Positions 34,208 through 42,778 of a stretch of DNA of 45,853 bases are shown here, piece by piece. The notes under the pieces were generated by a model, which had not been told where the DNA came from, did not search any database, and saw nothing but the letters and a program-made list of their open reading frames with translations. The position numbers and the translations under genes were made by a program. Origin of the DNA: CAZAZQ01 sp964489705. GTDB lineage: Bacteria > Zixibacteria > MSB-5A5 > GN15 > FEB-12. Positions within the stretch are counted from its first letter, which is position 1. Every line of letters starts with the position of its first letter. The stretch is from assembly GCA_964489705.1 (NCBI GenBank), contig CAZAZQ010000019.1:1-45853 (forward strand), given 5' to 3'.

Positions 34208-34420
34208 TCACAAACGGTCACACTCCTCCCGTCAAGAGAGAACAATCGCACGGCAGAACGGAACTTTTTCCCTCATGTCTTAACGACGACCACCACAACA
34301 TCATAGAACTGGAGTAGTTATAAAGCAGTATGCTACCACATCTATCTAAAGGGATACTTTAAGATAACAAAGCCGTTCGGAATTCGCCGCCCAAGCCGAT
34401 GAAGCACAAAAAGTTCTCTA

Positions 34421-35113
34421 TTATTGCCTACTCTTCACAACGGATTTACCGTGCCTTAGTTCCTTCATTATATCTACCGAAGCGGAACTGCCCAGCCGTA
34501 CCGCTCCCGCTCCCAAAAGCGCTCGGCACTGTTCCAACGTCCGAATCCCGCCGGATGCTTTGACAGCAACTTTCCCTTCGGCGGCACAGAACAATGTCAC
34601 GACCTGCTCGACGGTTGCACCGCCAAAGAAGCCGGTACAGGTCTTGACGAATTGAGCTCCGCCGTTGATGACGGCTTTGGTGGCGTCAATCTGCTGAGCT
34701 TCCGTCAATTTTCCGGCTTCGATAATGACCTTGAGCACCACGGAAGAAGGTAGCGCCCCGCGGACGGCGGCAATTTCTCTCTCCACCTCCACGTAACGTC
34801 CCGATACCAACCAGCCGATGTTGGCGACCATATCTATTTCGTCCGCCCCGTCTTCCACTCCCTTGACCGCTTCGGCAACCTTGATATCGGAGCGAGCCGC
34901 TCCCAGGGGGAAGCCGGAAACAGTAAGGACTTTCACTCCACTTCCCTGCAAAGCCTTCTTGGCAAGAGGAACCCAAATTGGATTCACCGCAACAGAATAA
35001 AACTCGTAGGCGCGAGCTTCCTCACAGAGAGTACGGATTGCCTTTTCATCCACTTCCGGTTTGAGAGCGGCGTGGTCGAAACGGCGATGGAGACCATCCA
35101 AAATATCTGTCAT
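34421..35113 (-). CDS. deoC: deoxyribose-phosphate aldolase
   Basis: A 230-residue TIM-barrel aldolase splitting 2-deoxyribose-5-phosphate to acetaldehyde and glyceraldehyde-3-phosphate. The Schiff-base lysine is in QFVKTCTGFFGG and the second active lysine in VAVKASGGIRT; the aspartate of DEIDMVANIG completes the proton relay. GAGAGGA lies seven bases upstream of the ATG. It follows deoB on the same strand, giving the last two steps of deoxynucleoside breakdown. Confidence 0.95.
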   Translation of the reverse strand: MTDILDGLHRRFDHAALKPEVDEKAIRTLCEEARAYEFYSVAVNPIWVPLAKKALQGSGVKVLTVSGFPLGAARSDIKVAEAVKGVEDGADEIDMVANIGWLVSGRYVEVEREIAAVRGALPSSVVLKVIIEAGKLTEAQQIDATKAVINGGAQFVKTCTGFFGGATVEQVVTLFCAAEGKVAVKASGGIRTLEQCRALLGAGAVRLGSSASVDIMKELRHGKSVVKSRQ

Positions 35114-35162
35114 CTTTTTCCTCTCACTCTTACTCTAACGCAATCGTCCGTTCTTTTTTTCT

Positions 35163-36341
35163 TTAAGCAATCTCAGCCAAAAACGATTGTCCCGGGAACT
35201 CATGCCTGAGCTCAAAAATCTCCGCAATGGTTGAGGCGACATCGGCAAAGGTCTGCCGGGTTTCCAAATCGACATTCGAACGGGCATTCTTTCCATAGAC
35301 CAACAAAGGCACATACTCCCGCGTATGGTCGGTATGCTTGGTATATGTCGGATCGCAACCATGGTCGGCCGTGATTATCAAAAGGTCGTGCGTGTGCAAA
35401 ACTTCAAGCAAATCTTTAAGTTGTTCATCGAACGCCATGAGCGCTTTAGCAAAACCTTCCGCATTTCGGCGGTGTCCCCACAGCATATCGAAATCAACCA
35501 GGTTGGCGAAAATCAAGGCATGTTCGGTATCGTGCTTCACGTGTTCTATCAGGGCGTCCATTACTTCATCGTTATTGGCGGTTTTTATTTTGTCCTTGAT
35601 GCCCCGTCCGGCAAACAAATCCCAAATCTTTCCGACGGCAAGGGTCATATATCCCTCCCGCTCCAACACGTCGAGAATCGTTTCTTCCGGCGGCTCCAAC
35701 GAAAAATCTCTTCGTCCCTCCGTGCGGACAAAGTTTCCCGGCGTACCGGTAAAGGGGCGGGCAATCACCCGCGCCACGGCATTTTCACCGGTCAACATCT
35801 CTCGAGCGATTCGACAAAACTCGTATAACTGCTCGCGCGAATAGATATCCTCATGCGCCGCCATCTGCCAAACGGAATCGGCAGAGGTGTAGAGGATGAT
35901 TTCCCCCGTTTTCATATGCCTTTCTCCCAGCTCCTTGATAATTTCCGTCCCGCTGGCAGGGATATTTCCAATGGTCTTCACACCAGCCCGCCGTTCAAAT
36001 TCAGCGACCAAACTCGGAGGAAAACCGTTTGGAAAGAGCGGAAACGGCTTGGAAAGCACCAGCCCCCCGATCTCCCAGTGACCTGTCGTCGAATCTTTCC
36101 CCACCGACTTTTCCGCCATCTTTCCGAAGCTCCCGTGAGCTGCGGCAACAGGCGCGATCCCCGCAATCTCGACGATATTTCCCAATCCCAAGGCTCGACA
36201 GATCGGCATAGTAAGCCCTCCCACCGCCTGAGCGGTATGGGGAAGGGTGGCGGTACCGCTGTCGTCATACGACGCCGCATCGGGAAGTGCCCCTACACCA
36301 CAGGCGTCAAGAATGACAAGTATGACTCTTTTGAAAGGCAT
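35163..36341 (-). CDS. deoB: phosphopentomutase
   Basis: A 392-residue alkaline-phosphatase-superfamily enzyme that interconverts (deoxy)ribose 1- and 5-phosphates. Metal and phosphate sites are visible: LVILDACGVGALPDA at the N-terminus, GKDSTTGHWEIGGL with the phospho-threonine region, and ITADHGCDPTYTKHTDHTRE near the C-terminus. Length is normal. It feeds its product to deoC 49 bases downstream. No good Shine-Dalgarno precedes the ATG. Confidence 0.95.
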   Translation of the reverse strand: MPFKRVILVILDACGVGALPDAASYDDSGTATLPHTAQAVGGLTMPICRALGLGNIVEIAGIAPVAAAHGSFGKMAEKSVGKDSTTGHWEIGGLVLSKPFPLFPNGFPPSLVAEFERRAGVKTIGNIPASGTEIIKELGERHMKTGEIILYTSADSVWQMAAHEDIYSREQLYEFCRIAREMLTGENAVARVIARPFTGTPGNFVRTEGRRDFSLEPPEETILDVLEREGYMTLAVGKIWDLFAGRGIKDKIKTANNDEVMDALIEHVKHDTEHALIFANLVDFDMLWGHRRNAEGFAKALMAFDEQLKDLLEVLHTHDLLIITADHGCDPTYTKHTDHTREYVPLLVYGKNARSNVDLETRQTFADVASTIAEIFELRHEFPGQSFLAEIA

Positions 36342-36398
36342 ATTCTTTATTTTCGGCAGCCAAAGGAAAAAACGCCGGCAGCCCCGTCTGCCCTCTAC

Positions 36399-37262
36399 TC
36401 ATGCTTCTTCCTCGCCGGACACCGGGAAAGTATACTTTTTCAGCCTGTAACTGACATCAAGCTCGATTTTTTCGCGATATGACTGCTTCTTCCCCTCAGC
36501 CGAACGGGTACGCTTTCGCTCGATACTCCATCGCTCCTGCTGAAAGACGACCACCCCCTTCCGGTAGGCAAAATAGACCTTCCCGGCGGTTTTGATGCGG
36601 TCATACCCGGAACGCACCGAAGATGTTGAAGAGGAAACATCAACCGGTATGACCACCTCTCCATCGTACTCAATCACCGCACAATCATACCCTCCTTCGC
36701 GCACCAAGGAGGTGAGGACGTAGGTCATCGATGCTTCCATAGTCTTCTTGGGAGAAAGGATAACCTTTGTATTTTGCATCCAACGGTCCCCGACCGTCAC
36801 CGGTCCGGCGGGAAAGACCGGCATCCCCTGCTCGTAATAGTTCTTGAAATAGTGAACCAGCAGGCTGTCCCCTTTTTCAAACGCCACATCAAGGACTCTC
36901 CCGTTCGGCTGCACTCGCATTGTCAGCAGCCGTTTCTCGACCACGGTTTCAAATTTCGTCGAATCTTCCTGACGGGGCTTCTTGGTTTTCCAACTTGCAA
37001 CTTCCCGGATTTCGGCAACGGCAGAATCCAACCGGCGGGTGACCGTCTGTCTGACCGTCATCTTCGACGTTCCGGAAAAATTTTTCACCAAAGAATCGGC
37101 GAGGTAGATACGGCTGGCTTTCTTCGTTATCTGTTCGTACGTCAACTCCAACCCCGGCTCAAGCTTGTACCGGAGTTCGATTTCTTTGACGCCGGAGTCG
37201 CAGCCCAAGAAAGGCAGACTCCATGCGAACAAGAGAGCGAACATGGCGGTTAATTTCTGCAA
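36399..37262 (-). CDS. putative lipoprotein of unknown function
   Basis: I place the start at TTG 37262, eight bases after AGAGGAG. This gives 287 residues and a clean lipoprotein signal, MQKLTAMFALLFAWSLPFLG before Cys21; an ATG 30 bases upstream has no ribosome-binding site. The mature part is beta-rich with charged strands (for example ELRYKLEPGLELTYEQITKK) and no domain that I recognise. It follows the anti-sigma gene by 41 bases, so it may be part of the ECF regulon or co-expressed with deoB. Confidence 0.75.
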   Translation of the reverse strand: MQKLTAMFALLFAWSLPFLGCDSGVKEIELRYKLEPGLELTYEQITKKASRIYLADSLVKNFSGTSKMTVRQTVTRRLDSAVAEIREVASWKTKKPRQEDSTKFETVVEKRLLTMRVQPNGRVLDVAFEKGDSLLVHYFKNYYEQGMPVFPAGPVTVGDRWMQNTKVILSPKKTMEASMTYVLTSLVREGGYDCAVIEYDGEVVIPVDVSSSTSSVRSGYDRIKTAGKVYFAYRKGVVVFQQERWSIERKRTRSAEGKKQSYREKIELDVSYRLKKYTFPVSGEEEA

Positions 37263-37303
37263 GGTCGTGACTCCTCTCTCGAGAAAATTCATCGGTTCAC
37301 AGG

Positions 37304-37888
37304 TTACGGACTATCCGTTATCTCCGGGAAAAGTGCAAATCTTCCCAAGAAACTCGGCGGACCCATCAAAAGCATCCCCTCGGCAAGCTGAAGTTGTTCT
37401 TCTTTCGTTATTGCCGGACCGTGAAACCGCTCGCGCAGGAGGTCGTTCACCGAAGCGGTAGCAAAAACCGGCATCTCATCGGTCGTCTGGCGGCTTATCT
37501 GCCGTTGCTGACCGGAACCGATGAGAAGCGCCGAAAACAAAATGAACAACGATACTGCCAGAGACGCGACGGCTTGGAGAAAACCTCTCTTTCCTGTCCC
37601 CTGCGACGGATACGACGAAGGGGAAACCTTCTGTCGAGAGCAGGGAAGATAGTCCACACTCTTGGCGAGAATGAGGGTGGTCGCCTCTTTCCAATACTCA
37701 TCTCCCGGATCGGGAAACGGTAAACGGCTGAGCACTCGCTGAAGACGCTGTGCTCTTTCCCACTCCTCTCGGCAGGGGGAACATTCTCGGAGATGCTTCT
37801 CCATGTTTTCTTTCTCCGTCGCCGATAACACGCCGTCGATATCGTCGATATAGTCATCCAGCAGCGTCTGAAAGTATTGACACGTCAT
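37304..37888 (-). CDS. zinc-finger anti-sigma factor
   Basis: A 194-residue membrane protein. Its N-terminal domain has the ZAS-type motif H-x3-C-x2-C (HLRECSPCREEW, about 33-44), followed by a cytoplasmic linker. One membrane helix (about 108-130, AVASLAVSLFILFSALLIGS) leads to a short periplasmic tail. Anti-sigma factors of this type hold the cognate ECF sigma inactive until an envelope signal arrives. It starts two bases after the ECF stop, with its Shine-Dalgarno GAGAGGAG inside the end of the sigma gene, strong evidence for a partner pair. Confidence 0.88.
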   Translation of the reverse strand: MTCQYFQTLLDDYIDDIDGVLSATEKENMEKHLRECSPCREEWERAQRLQRVLSRLPFPDPGDEYWKEATTLILAKSVDYLPCSRQKVSPSSYPSQGTGKRGFLQAVASLAVSLFILFSALLIGSGQQRQISRQTTDEMPVFATASVNDLLRERFHGPAITKEEQLQLAEGMLLMGPPSFLGRFALFPEITDSP

Positions 37889-37890
37889 TT

Positions 37891-38466
37891 TTACTCCTCT
37901 CTTTCTAAGCGCTGCTTCAAAAAGCCTCTCAGCTTTTTTCTCGCGATGTGGAGATTCGAGCGGACGGTCGCCTCGGGACTTTCCAAGGCGTGAGCAATCT
38001 CAGAGGTGCTGAATCCTTCAATGTCGTGAAGAATTACGGTGAGCCTCTGACGCGGCGGTAAACGCCTGAGCGCTCTCCAGATCTCCATCATCAGCTCCTT
38101 ATTCTCGAACTGCTCCCCAGGGGTAATCACGTGTCGTGACAAGTACAACTGCTCACTTCCGGGCAAGTCGGACGACATATTGTCGACCCGAACATGACCC
38201 TTTCGTTTCCGAAGCAGATCAAGAGCATAATTCGTAGCAATTCTCAACAGGAAAGTCGAAAAATAGTTGATGTTTTCCAACTCGTTGCGCTTTCGGTAGA
38301 TACGAACGAAGGTCTCTTGGACGACCTCGTCCGCATCAAGATGATTCCCGAGAAGCCGAAAGCCAATCGAGTATATTTTTTTTTGATACCTCTTGACCAG
38401 CTCCGCAAACGCTTCGCGATCACCACTCAAAAATCTTTTTACAAGGTCGGGGATCTTGTCGTTCAT
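37891..38466 (-). CDS. ECF-family RNA polymerase sigma factor
   Basis: A 191-residue sigma factor with only regions 2 and 4. Region 2 contains FAELVKRYQKKIYSIGFRLL, ADEVVQETFVRIYRKRNELE and STFLLRIATNYALDLLRKRK. Region 4 contains LRRLPPRQRLTVILHDIEGF and TSEIAHALESPEATVRSNLH. This matches RpoE/SigW-type regulators of envelope stress. ATG 38466 is preferred to an in-frame TTG 39 bases upstream. It heads a minus-strand series running through the anti-sigma, the lipoprotein and perhaps deoBC. Confidence 0.92.
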   Translation of the reverse strand: MNDKIPDLVKRFLSGDREAFAELVKRYQKKIYSIGFRLLGNHLDADEVVQETFVRIYRKRNELENINYFSTFLLRIATNYALDLLRKRKGHVRVDNMSSDLPGSEQLYLSRHVITPGEQFENKELMMEIWRALRRLPPRQRLTVILHDIEGFSTSEIAHALESPEATVRSNLHIARKKLRGFLKQRLEREE

Positions 38467-38612
38467 ACCCCGATTATGCCTCTTCTCTTCATATCGACGA
38501 ATCAACGGCTTGAGTGTTCAAAATTTTTCATCATAAAAATAAGTTGACGGCTCCTGCCCCTCACCTTATGGTTGCAGGCATTGATTGTCAATCTTTTTTT
38601 ACGCAACGAGTT

Positions 38613-40016
38613 ATGACGGAACAGCAAAAAACGGCAGAAAACATCATCCAACGCCACCGGTACAAGTTCTTTGCCGTCGGTGCTATTGGAACCTTTATGG
38701 CAACGTTGGACGGCTCCATTCTCAACGTCGCCCTTCCGACTATCGCCAAAGATTTGAACTGTTCGGTCAATCAAGTTGCGTGGGTGGTTCTCTCTTACAC
38801 TTTGACGTTGGTGTCGCTTCTTTTGGTTTTCGGTTCGTGGACGCAGCGAAAAGGTTATGGTTTTGCCTATAAGTTCGGGTTTAGCTTCTTCTTCGTCGGT
38901 TCGCTGTTGTGTATTTTCAGTTGGTCGCTTTACTCGCTGGTTTTTGGGAGAATCATCCAAGCCATCGGGACATCGATGTTCCAAGCGGTAGGACCCGGCT
39001 TGGTCACGGAGGTCTTTCCAGAAAAAGAACGGGGACAAGGTATCGGTATGATGACAATGATGGTCTCGGCAGGGTTGATGACCGGACCGCCTTTGGGCGG
39101 TTTCCTGCTTGAGTTCTTCCCGTGGCAAGCCATTTTCGTTATCAACCTCCCCATCGGACTTTTAGGAATGATTGTTACTTTCCGCTATTTCCCTCTCCTG
39201 CCGAAACGAATCGTCCGAGGAAAACTCCGCCTGCTGGGAGCAATCCTTATTTCCGTTACCCTTTTCACCGGTACGCTGGCGCTTTCCCTCATCAGTGACT
39301 ACGGCATCACCGACGCGCGCATTTGGGGAATGATAATAATCTCTCTGGTATCGTTGGTGCTTTTTGTCAAAGTAGAGTCAAACGAAGAGACTGCCCTTAT
39401 CGGGCTCAAGCTTTTCAAAAATCGTCAGCTCGTTACCGCCTTGGGAGCGGCGGTCATTATGTTCATCTCTCTGGCGGGAGTCATGATTCTCATCCCCTTC
39501 TATCTTGAAATCGTCAAAAACTTTCAGCCGCGCACGGTCGGCTTTTTCCTTATCATTTTCCCTCTGCTGATGTTTATCGTGGCGCCTTTGTCGGGTCGTC
39601 TGTCGGACAAAATCGGTTCCCGAATTCTCACCTGCATTGGAATGATAGTTTTGGCGACAGGCTTATACTTGCTTTCCCGCATCGGCATGGAAACGTCGGA
39701 CATTTTCATCATCGTTTCGATAATCGTCATCGCCGGGGGAGCAGCGATATTCAATACGCCGAACTCCTCGGCGATAATGGGCTCAGTTGCTAAAAACCAG
39801 CGAGCTATTACGTCCGGGATTCTTTCAACTTCCCGCAACATCGGCATGTCGACGGGGGTAGCTCTGGGAACGGCTTTGCTCGCCTATTTTCAGGCGCAGT
39901 ACGCCGGCATAGGCGAGGAGCGGGAAATTTTCGTTTTGAGCTACCACCAAGTCATTTACACGTCCCTTGCGATTTCGCTTTTAGGCATTCCGCTGTGCCT
40001 TTTCCGAAAAAGCTAA
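38613..40016 (+). CDS. MFS drug efflux transporter, 14-helix DHA2 type
   Basis: A 467-residue major facilitator with about 14 hydrophobic helices, resembling EmrB/QacA. Motif D1-like LDGSILNVALPTIAKDL lies in helix 1 and the helix-5 antiporter motif C (MMVSAGLMTGPPLGGFLLEF) marks it as a proton-driven exporter. Motif A is seen in the second half as PLSGRLSDKIGSR. I take ATG 38613 as start because the upstream in-frame sequence is polar; two ATGs upstream (38514, 38568) are alternatives. No EmrA/TolC partner is in the window. A TTGACG/TTATGG pair at 38544-38571 could be its promoter. Confidence 0.88.
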   Translation: MTEQQKTAENIIQRHRYKFFAVGAIGTFMATLDGSILNVALPTIAKDLNCSVNQVAWVVLSYTLTLVSLLLVFGSWTQRKGYGFAYKFGFSFFFVGSLLCIFSWSLYSLVFGRIIQAIGTSMFQAVGPGLVTEVFPEKERGQGIGMMTMMVSAGLMTGPPLGGFLLEFFPWQAIFVINLPIGLLGMIVTFRYFPLLPKRIVRGKLRLLGAILISVTLFTGTLALSLISDYGITDARIWGMIIISLVSLVLFVKVESNEETALIGLKLFKNRQLVTALGAAVIMFISLAGVMILIPFYLEIVKNFQPRTVGFFLIIFPLLMFIVAPLSGRLSDKIGSRILTCIGMIVLATGLYLLSRIGMETSDIFIIVSIIVIAGGAAIFNTPNSSAIMGSVAKNQRAITSGILSTSRNIGMSTGVALGTALLAYFQAQYAGIGEEREIFVLSYHQVIYTSLAISLLGIPLCLFRKS

Positions 40017-40084
40017 AAAATCCTGTTTGGAGAGAATAAGTCATTGACAGTTTCCGATAAGGTGGTTATACTTTTGTAGATAGT

Positions 40085-40160
40085 GGGGCCATAGCTCAGT
40101 TGGGAGAGCGCTTGACTGGCAGTCAAGAGGTCAGGGGTTCGACCCCCCTTGGCTCCACCA
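40085..40160 (+). tRNA. tRNA-Ala (anticodon GGC)
   Basis: A full cloverleaf of 76 bases. Acceptor GGGGCCA pairs with TGGCTCC including the G3-U70 wobble that identifies alanine tRNAs. The anticodon stem CTTGA/TCAAG encloses CTGGCAG with anticodon GGC at 40118-40120. The T arm is GGGGTTCGACCCCC-like, and CCA (40158-40160) is encoded. The D arm contains AGCTCAGTTGGGAGAGC. Confidence 0.98.
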
Positions 40161-40171
40161 TAAAATTTTTG

Positions 40172-40222
40172 ACGAACCGAACCGATTACCGCAACCAGTG
40201 AATCGGGTGGTTCGTTTTTTTT
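40172..40222 (+). terminator. terminator after tRNA-Ala
   Basis: ACGAACC (40172-40178) pairs with GGTTCGT (40209-40215), and inside it ACCGATT (40181-40187) pairs with AATCGGGT (40201-40208). A long T run ends at 40222. The T run coincides with the stop of the broken minus-strand gene that begins the restriction-modification patch, so the acquired DNA ends almost exactly here. Confidence 0.75.
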
Positions 40223-40567
40223 ATAGGAAATAAGTCAGCGTACTTGCCGTTTGGCGAAAAGAAATCCAAGCAAATTTAAATTTTAGAGAGTAAGCATACG
40301 TGGTGCTACCGGGCCAAAAGTCTTTCGCAGGAATCGGGAACCAGTGCCAATCTTCATTACCTGTAAATTCGTTCTCTGACACTTCAAGAGCAAGCAATAG
40401 CTCATCAAGGTTCTGTGGGATTCTGCTGAGAGGAAATGGCTCAAAGTTAAGCAGAAAGTAGCCGGAGCAACCAAGAATAAAATAAGGAAGATTGTTTAAC
40501 GCTCAAGTTCACTCGCCACTACAAAACGCCATCGGGATTGCAGTTTAGTGAAGCACTTGTCAGCCAT
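40221..40567 (-). pseudogene. frameshifted gene downstream of the methyltransferase
   Basis: On the minus strand ATG 40567 opens a reading MADKCFTKLQSRWRFVVASE-LER that stops at TAA 40498-40496. A reading one base back continues smoothly from 40499 as LNNLPYFILGCSGYFLLNF, then ...GNEDWHWFPIPAKDFWPG and so on to TAA 40223-40221. Joined by one inserted base, the two give about 115 residues of convincing protein. The start overlaps the methyltransferase stop, as in an operon. A single-base deletion, or a sequencing error, explains it. I do not recognise the family; it may be an accessory gene of the cassette. Confidence 0.65.
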
Positions 40568-41513
40568 TTTGTTCAAATAGTGCTTGCTGAAATAAGGGTA
40601 ACTCGTCAGCTTCATTTTCAGTTGTGTTGGCAATTCTTTCCAATGACTTACTATGAAATTCCGGGTTTGCTTCAAAACCTATGTAGCGACGGCCTAATTT
40701 AATTGCCGCTACGGCAGTAGTTCCGCTCCCCATAAATGGGTCAAGGACTAACTGCCCCTTTTGAGTTGTTAGCTTTATCAGATACTCTATCAATGCAAGT
40801 GGCTTTTGAGCCTCATGTATCCTTCTCTCATTTTTTTCGAAACCAAATTCAAGCACATTGGTCGGGCTTGTCCCATTGAGCTTACATTCATCTATGTTCA
40901 TTGCACCTACTTCATTCTCTAATATATTGTCGGTAATTGTTCCTCCTATAGTGTACGGTTTAATAAACCAAGCAATCGGCTCCCAGATAGGAGCTAAATT
41001 GCCCAACCTCCATCCCTCCCACTTTTTTGCTTCTTTTTTAAGCCCTCTACGCTCAAGAACAATGCTAACCCTTTGCGCTCTATGATGAGCAGATGGCTTC
41101 TTCCACGCTAAAATATCTTTCAATAAAAATCCGCTATCTTCAAACGCATTAATTACCCTATGAATCGTCCTTCTCGCTCCAAAAATAAATAGAAAAGAAC
41201 CTTTTTTCATTTTAGGGTAAACTTTTGTTGCCCATTCCTGACACCATACCTGATACTCAAGTCCAATACTCCTATCAGACTGTGCCCAACCATTGATTGG
41301 CTTACCTCGGCGCTTAAATCCAGTTTTCCCTTCTTGCGCTGGTGATTTGCCCAGCAACGCTGAATTTGTATTACTGTGTAAGACATCCCAGTCATCAAGG
41401 TTTATTCCGTAAGGTATATCCGAAAGAAACAGATCAATACTGTTATCTGTTAGATCTGGCAAATACTCTAAACAGTCGCCTAGTGTGATTTTATTTATAT
41501 ATTTTTTGTTCAT
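40560..41513 (-). CDS. HindIII-type DNA adenine methyltransferase
   Basis: A 317-residue DNA methyltransferase with the catalytic motif IV SDIPYG at residues 31-36 near the N-terminus and the AdoMet-binding motif I VLDPFMGSGTT at 256-266 near the C-terminus, the beta-class order. QKPLALIEYLIKLT (motif X) lies just before motif I. The DIPYGINLDDWDVLHSNTNS stretch closely resembles M.HindIII as I remember it. It would methylate the adenine in AAGCTT and protect the host. It begins six bases after the stop of the restriction gene in the same operon and overlaps the broken gene downstream. Confidence 0.88.
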   Translation of the reverse strand: MNKKYINKITLGDCLEYLPDLTDNSIDLFLSDIPYGINLDDWDVLHSNTNSALLGKSPAQEGKTGFKRRGKPINGWAQSDRSIGLEYQVWCQEWATKVYPKMKKGSFLFIFGARRTIHRVINAFEDSGFLLKDILAWKKPSAHHRAQRVSIVLERRGLKKEAKKWEGWRLGNLAPIWEPIAWFIKPYTIGGTITDNILENEVGAMNIDECKLNGTSPTNVLEFGFEKNERRIHEAQKPLALIEYLIKLTTQKGQLVLDPFMGSGTTAVAAIKLGRRYIGFEANPEFHSKSLERIANTTENEADELPLFQQALFEQNG

Positions 41514-41519
41514 TTACAA

Positions 41520-42446
41520 TCACCCTAAGCCTAATATACCGTTATCAGAAACAGATCGAATCGCTCTTATTTTGTTTTCTATTTTGCTATGCCTTATAAT
41601 CTCTCTGATTGCTTCTTGTTTAGAAAGGCGCATAATCCTTTCCCTTTCAGCAGCAAGAAAAGTCAGGGCTTCCTGCTTCGAAATACATATAGACTCAACA
41701 GACGCTTTCTTTTCTTCCTGCCATATCTCCTTAATTTTCCGATCAAAGCCTAATATTTCACGATTAACAGTCTGCCAATATATACCAGCATCTTTGGACG
41801 GATTCATTGCATCTATTGCTTGAAATACCTTATAAACCAATTCCATAGCCTTTTCTTGACTAGACATCTCAGCATAACGAACATATACAGCTAGATGAGT
41901 ATATGTGGAAATGCAAACAGACCTAGTGCTAGCTTGTTGATATATCTGGCTTGTTTTGGCAGGTAACTGATATACCGGACAGACAACCATTGCATATGGT
42001 TTTCCCTTCTTCCAGTTATCCATAGCTTGAACTTTAAAATCCTTTTGATTTTTCGCTGTTCGACTAAGTCTAAATGCTTTCGCATCCGCGACAAAGCTGT
42101 AATCTTCATTTGCACATTCTACATCAGCAACATCAGCACGTTCTTTAAGAACAATGCTATCAAACCCCATCGCAAGATATGCTTCGTGGATTACAACATC
42201 TGTATACTTTGAATAAAGTTTCTCTTCGCTTGTGTCATGCCCGTATTTCTCGGGAATAGCCCCACATAGCCTGAGATGACCAAGCAAAACATCTATCCCG
42301 TTCTCCTTAATTTCCTTGCTAATCTCATCCTCTACTTTTTTAGCGTCCACACCAAAATTACCACTTAGGAGACTAATCTCATTAACCCAGTAGTTTCTTT
42401 TGTCTATTTGTTCCTGTGTGATTATTTCCAATTTGACCTTGACCAT
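41520..42446 (-). CDS. HindIII-type restriction endonuclease
   Basis: A 308-residue type II enzyme. The central stretch SFVADAKAFRLSRTAKNQKD, continuing FKVQAMDNWKKGKPYAM, is nearly the same as my recollection of R.HindIII. It holds the PD-(D/E)XK core residues D121 and K123, with D105 or D108 as the upstream acid. Recognition of AAGCTT is therefore likely. The reading frame is intact and the methyltransferase follows directly, so the pair could be functional. A GGAG lies eight bases before the ATG. The adenine-rich codon use differs from the flanking core genes, as expected for acquired DNA. Confidence 0.88.
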   Translation of the reverse strand: MVKVKLEIITQEQIDKRNYWVNEISLLSGNFGVDAKKVEDEISKEIKENGIDVLLGHLRLCGAIPEKYGHDTSEEKLYSKYTDVVIHEAYLAMGFDSIVLKERADVADVECANEDYSFVADAKAFRLSRTAKNQKDFKVQAMDNWKKGKPYAMVVCPVYQLPAKTSQIYQQASTRSVCISTYTHLAVYVRYAEMSSQEKAMELVYKVFQAIDAMNPSKDAGIYWQTVNREILGFDRKIKEIWQEEKKASVESICISKQEALTFLAAERERIMRLSKQEAIREIIRHSKIENKIRAIRSVSDNGILGLG

Positions 42447-42504
42447 GCCCAGTCTCCATTACTTTGGAGATACGTTTTTCCATCATGCCCTGTCCTAGGA
42501 CTAT

Positions 42505-42699
42505 TTACATATCGTTCATTTTCCTTCGAGTGTGTGTTAAGTCTGACTTCAACCAGTGGTCTAGTTCCTCACGATCAAGCCGCCATACTCGCCCAATACG
42601 ATGCGCAGGTAAATCACCGTTGCGGGCCAAGCGGTAGATCGTGGATTTGCCAATCTTTAGGTGTTTCGCCGCTTGTTCAAGAGTCAACCAAGTCGCCAT
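42505..42699 (-). CDS. excisionase/MerR-like helix-turn-helix protein
   Basis: A 64-residue DNA-binding protein: WLTLEQAAKHLKIGKSTIYR, then LARNGDLPAHRIGRVWRLDR. This is the compact winged-helix module seen in excisionases and small antitoxin or RM regulators. It is encoded upstream of the endonuclease on the same strand with a 58-base gap, so it may control the cassette or be a relic of a mobile element. It is not a canonical C-protein of the XRE type. Function is inferred only from fold and position. Confidence 0.8.
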   Translation of the reverse strand: MATWLTLEQAAKHLKIGKSTIYRLARNGDLPAHRIGRVWRLDREELDHWLKSDLTHTRRKMNDM

Positions 42700-42778
42700 G
42701 TTATTTTTACCTTTTGCATGCCATTACAACCACCACAGGTTACAAAATACCATTTCTGAGCAGGAAATCAAGTTGGAA

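Noticed and set aside
40283..40474. 63-codon minus-strand frame after the tRNA
   Set aside because: Another frame of the same strand gives a far more protein-like sequence that continues the broken gene, so this frame is a shadow of the pseudogene.
40494..40500. GTTAAAC heptamer as a programmed frameshift site
   Set aside because: The heptamer resembles viral slippery sites, but the incoming frame reads CGT TAA there, not TTA AAC, so slippage would not work as in known cases. A simple deletion is the plainer explanation.
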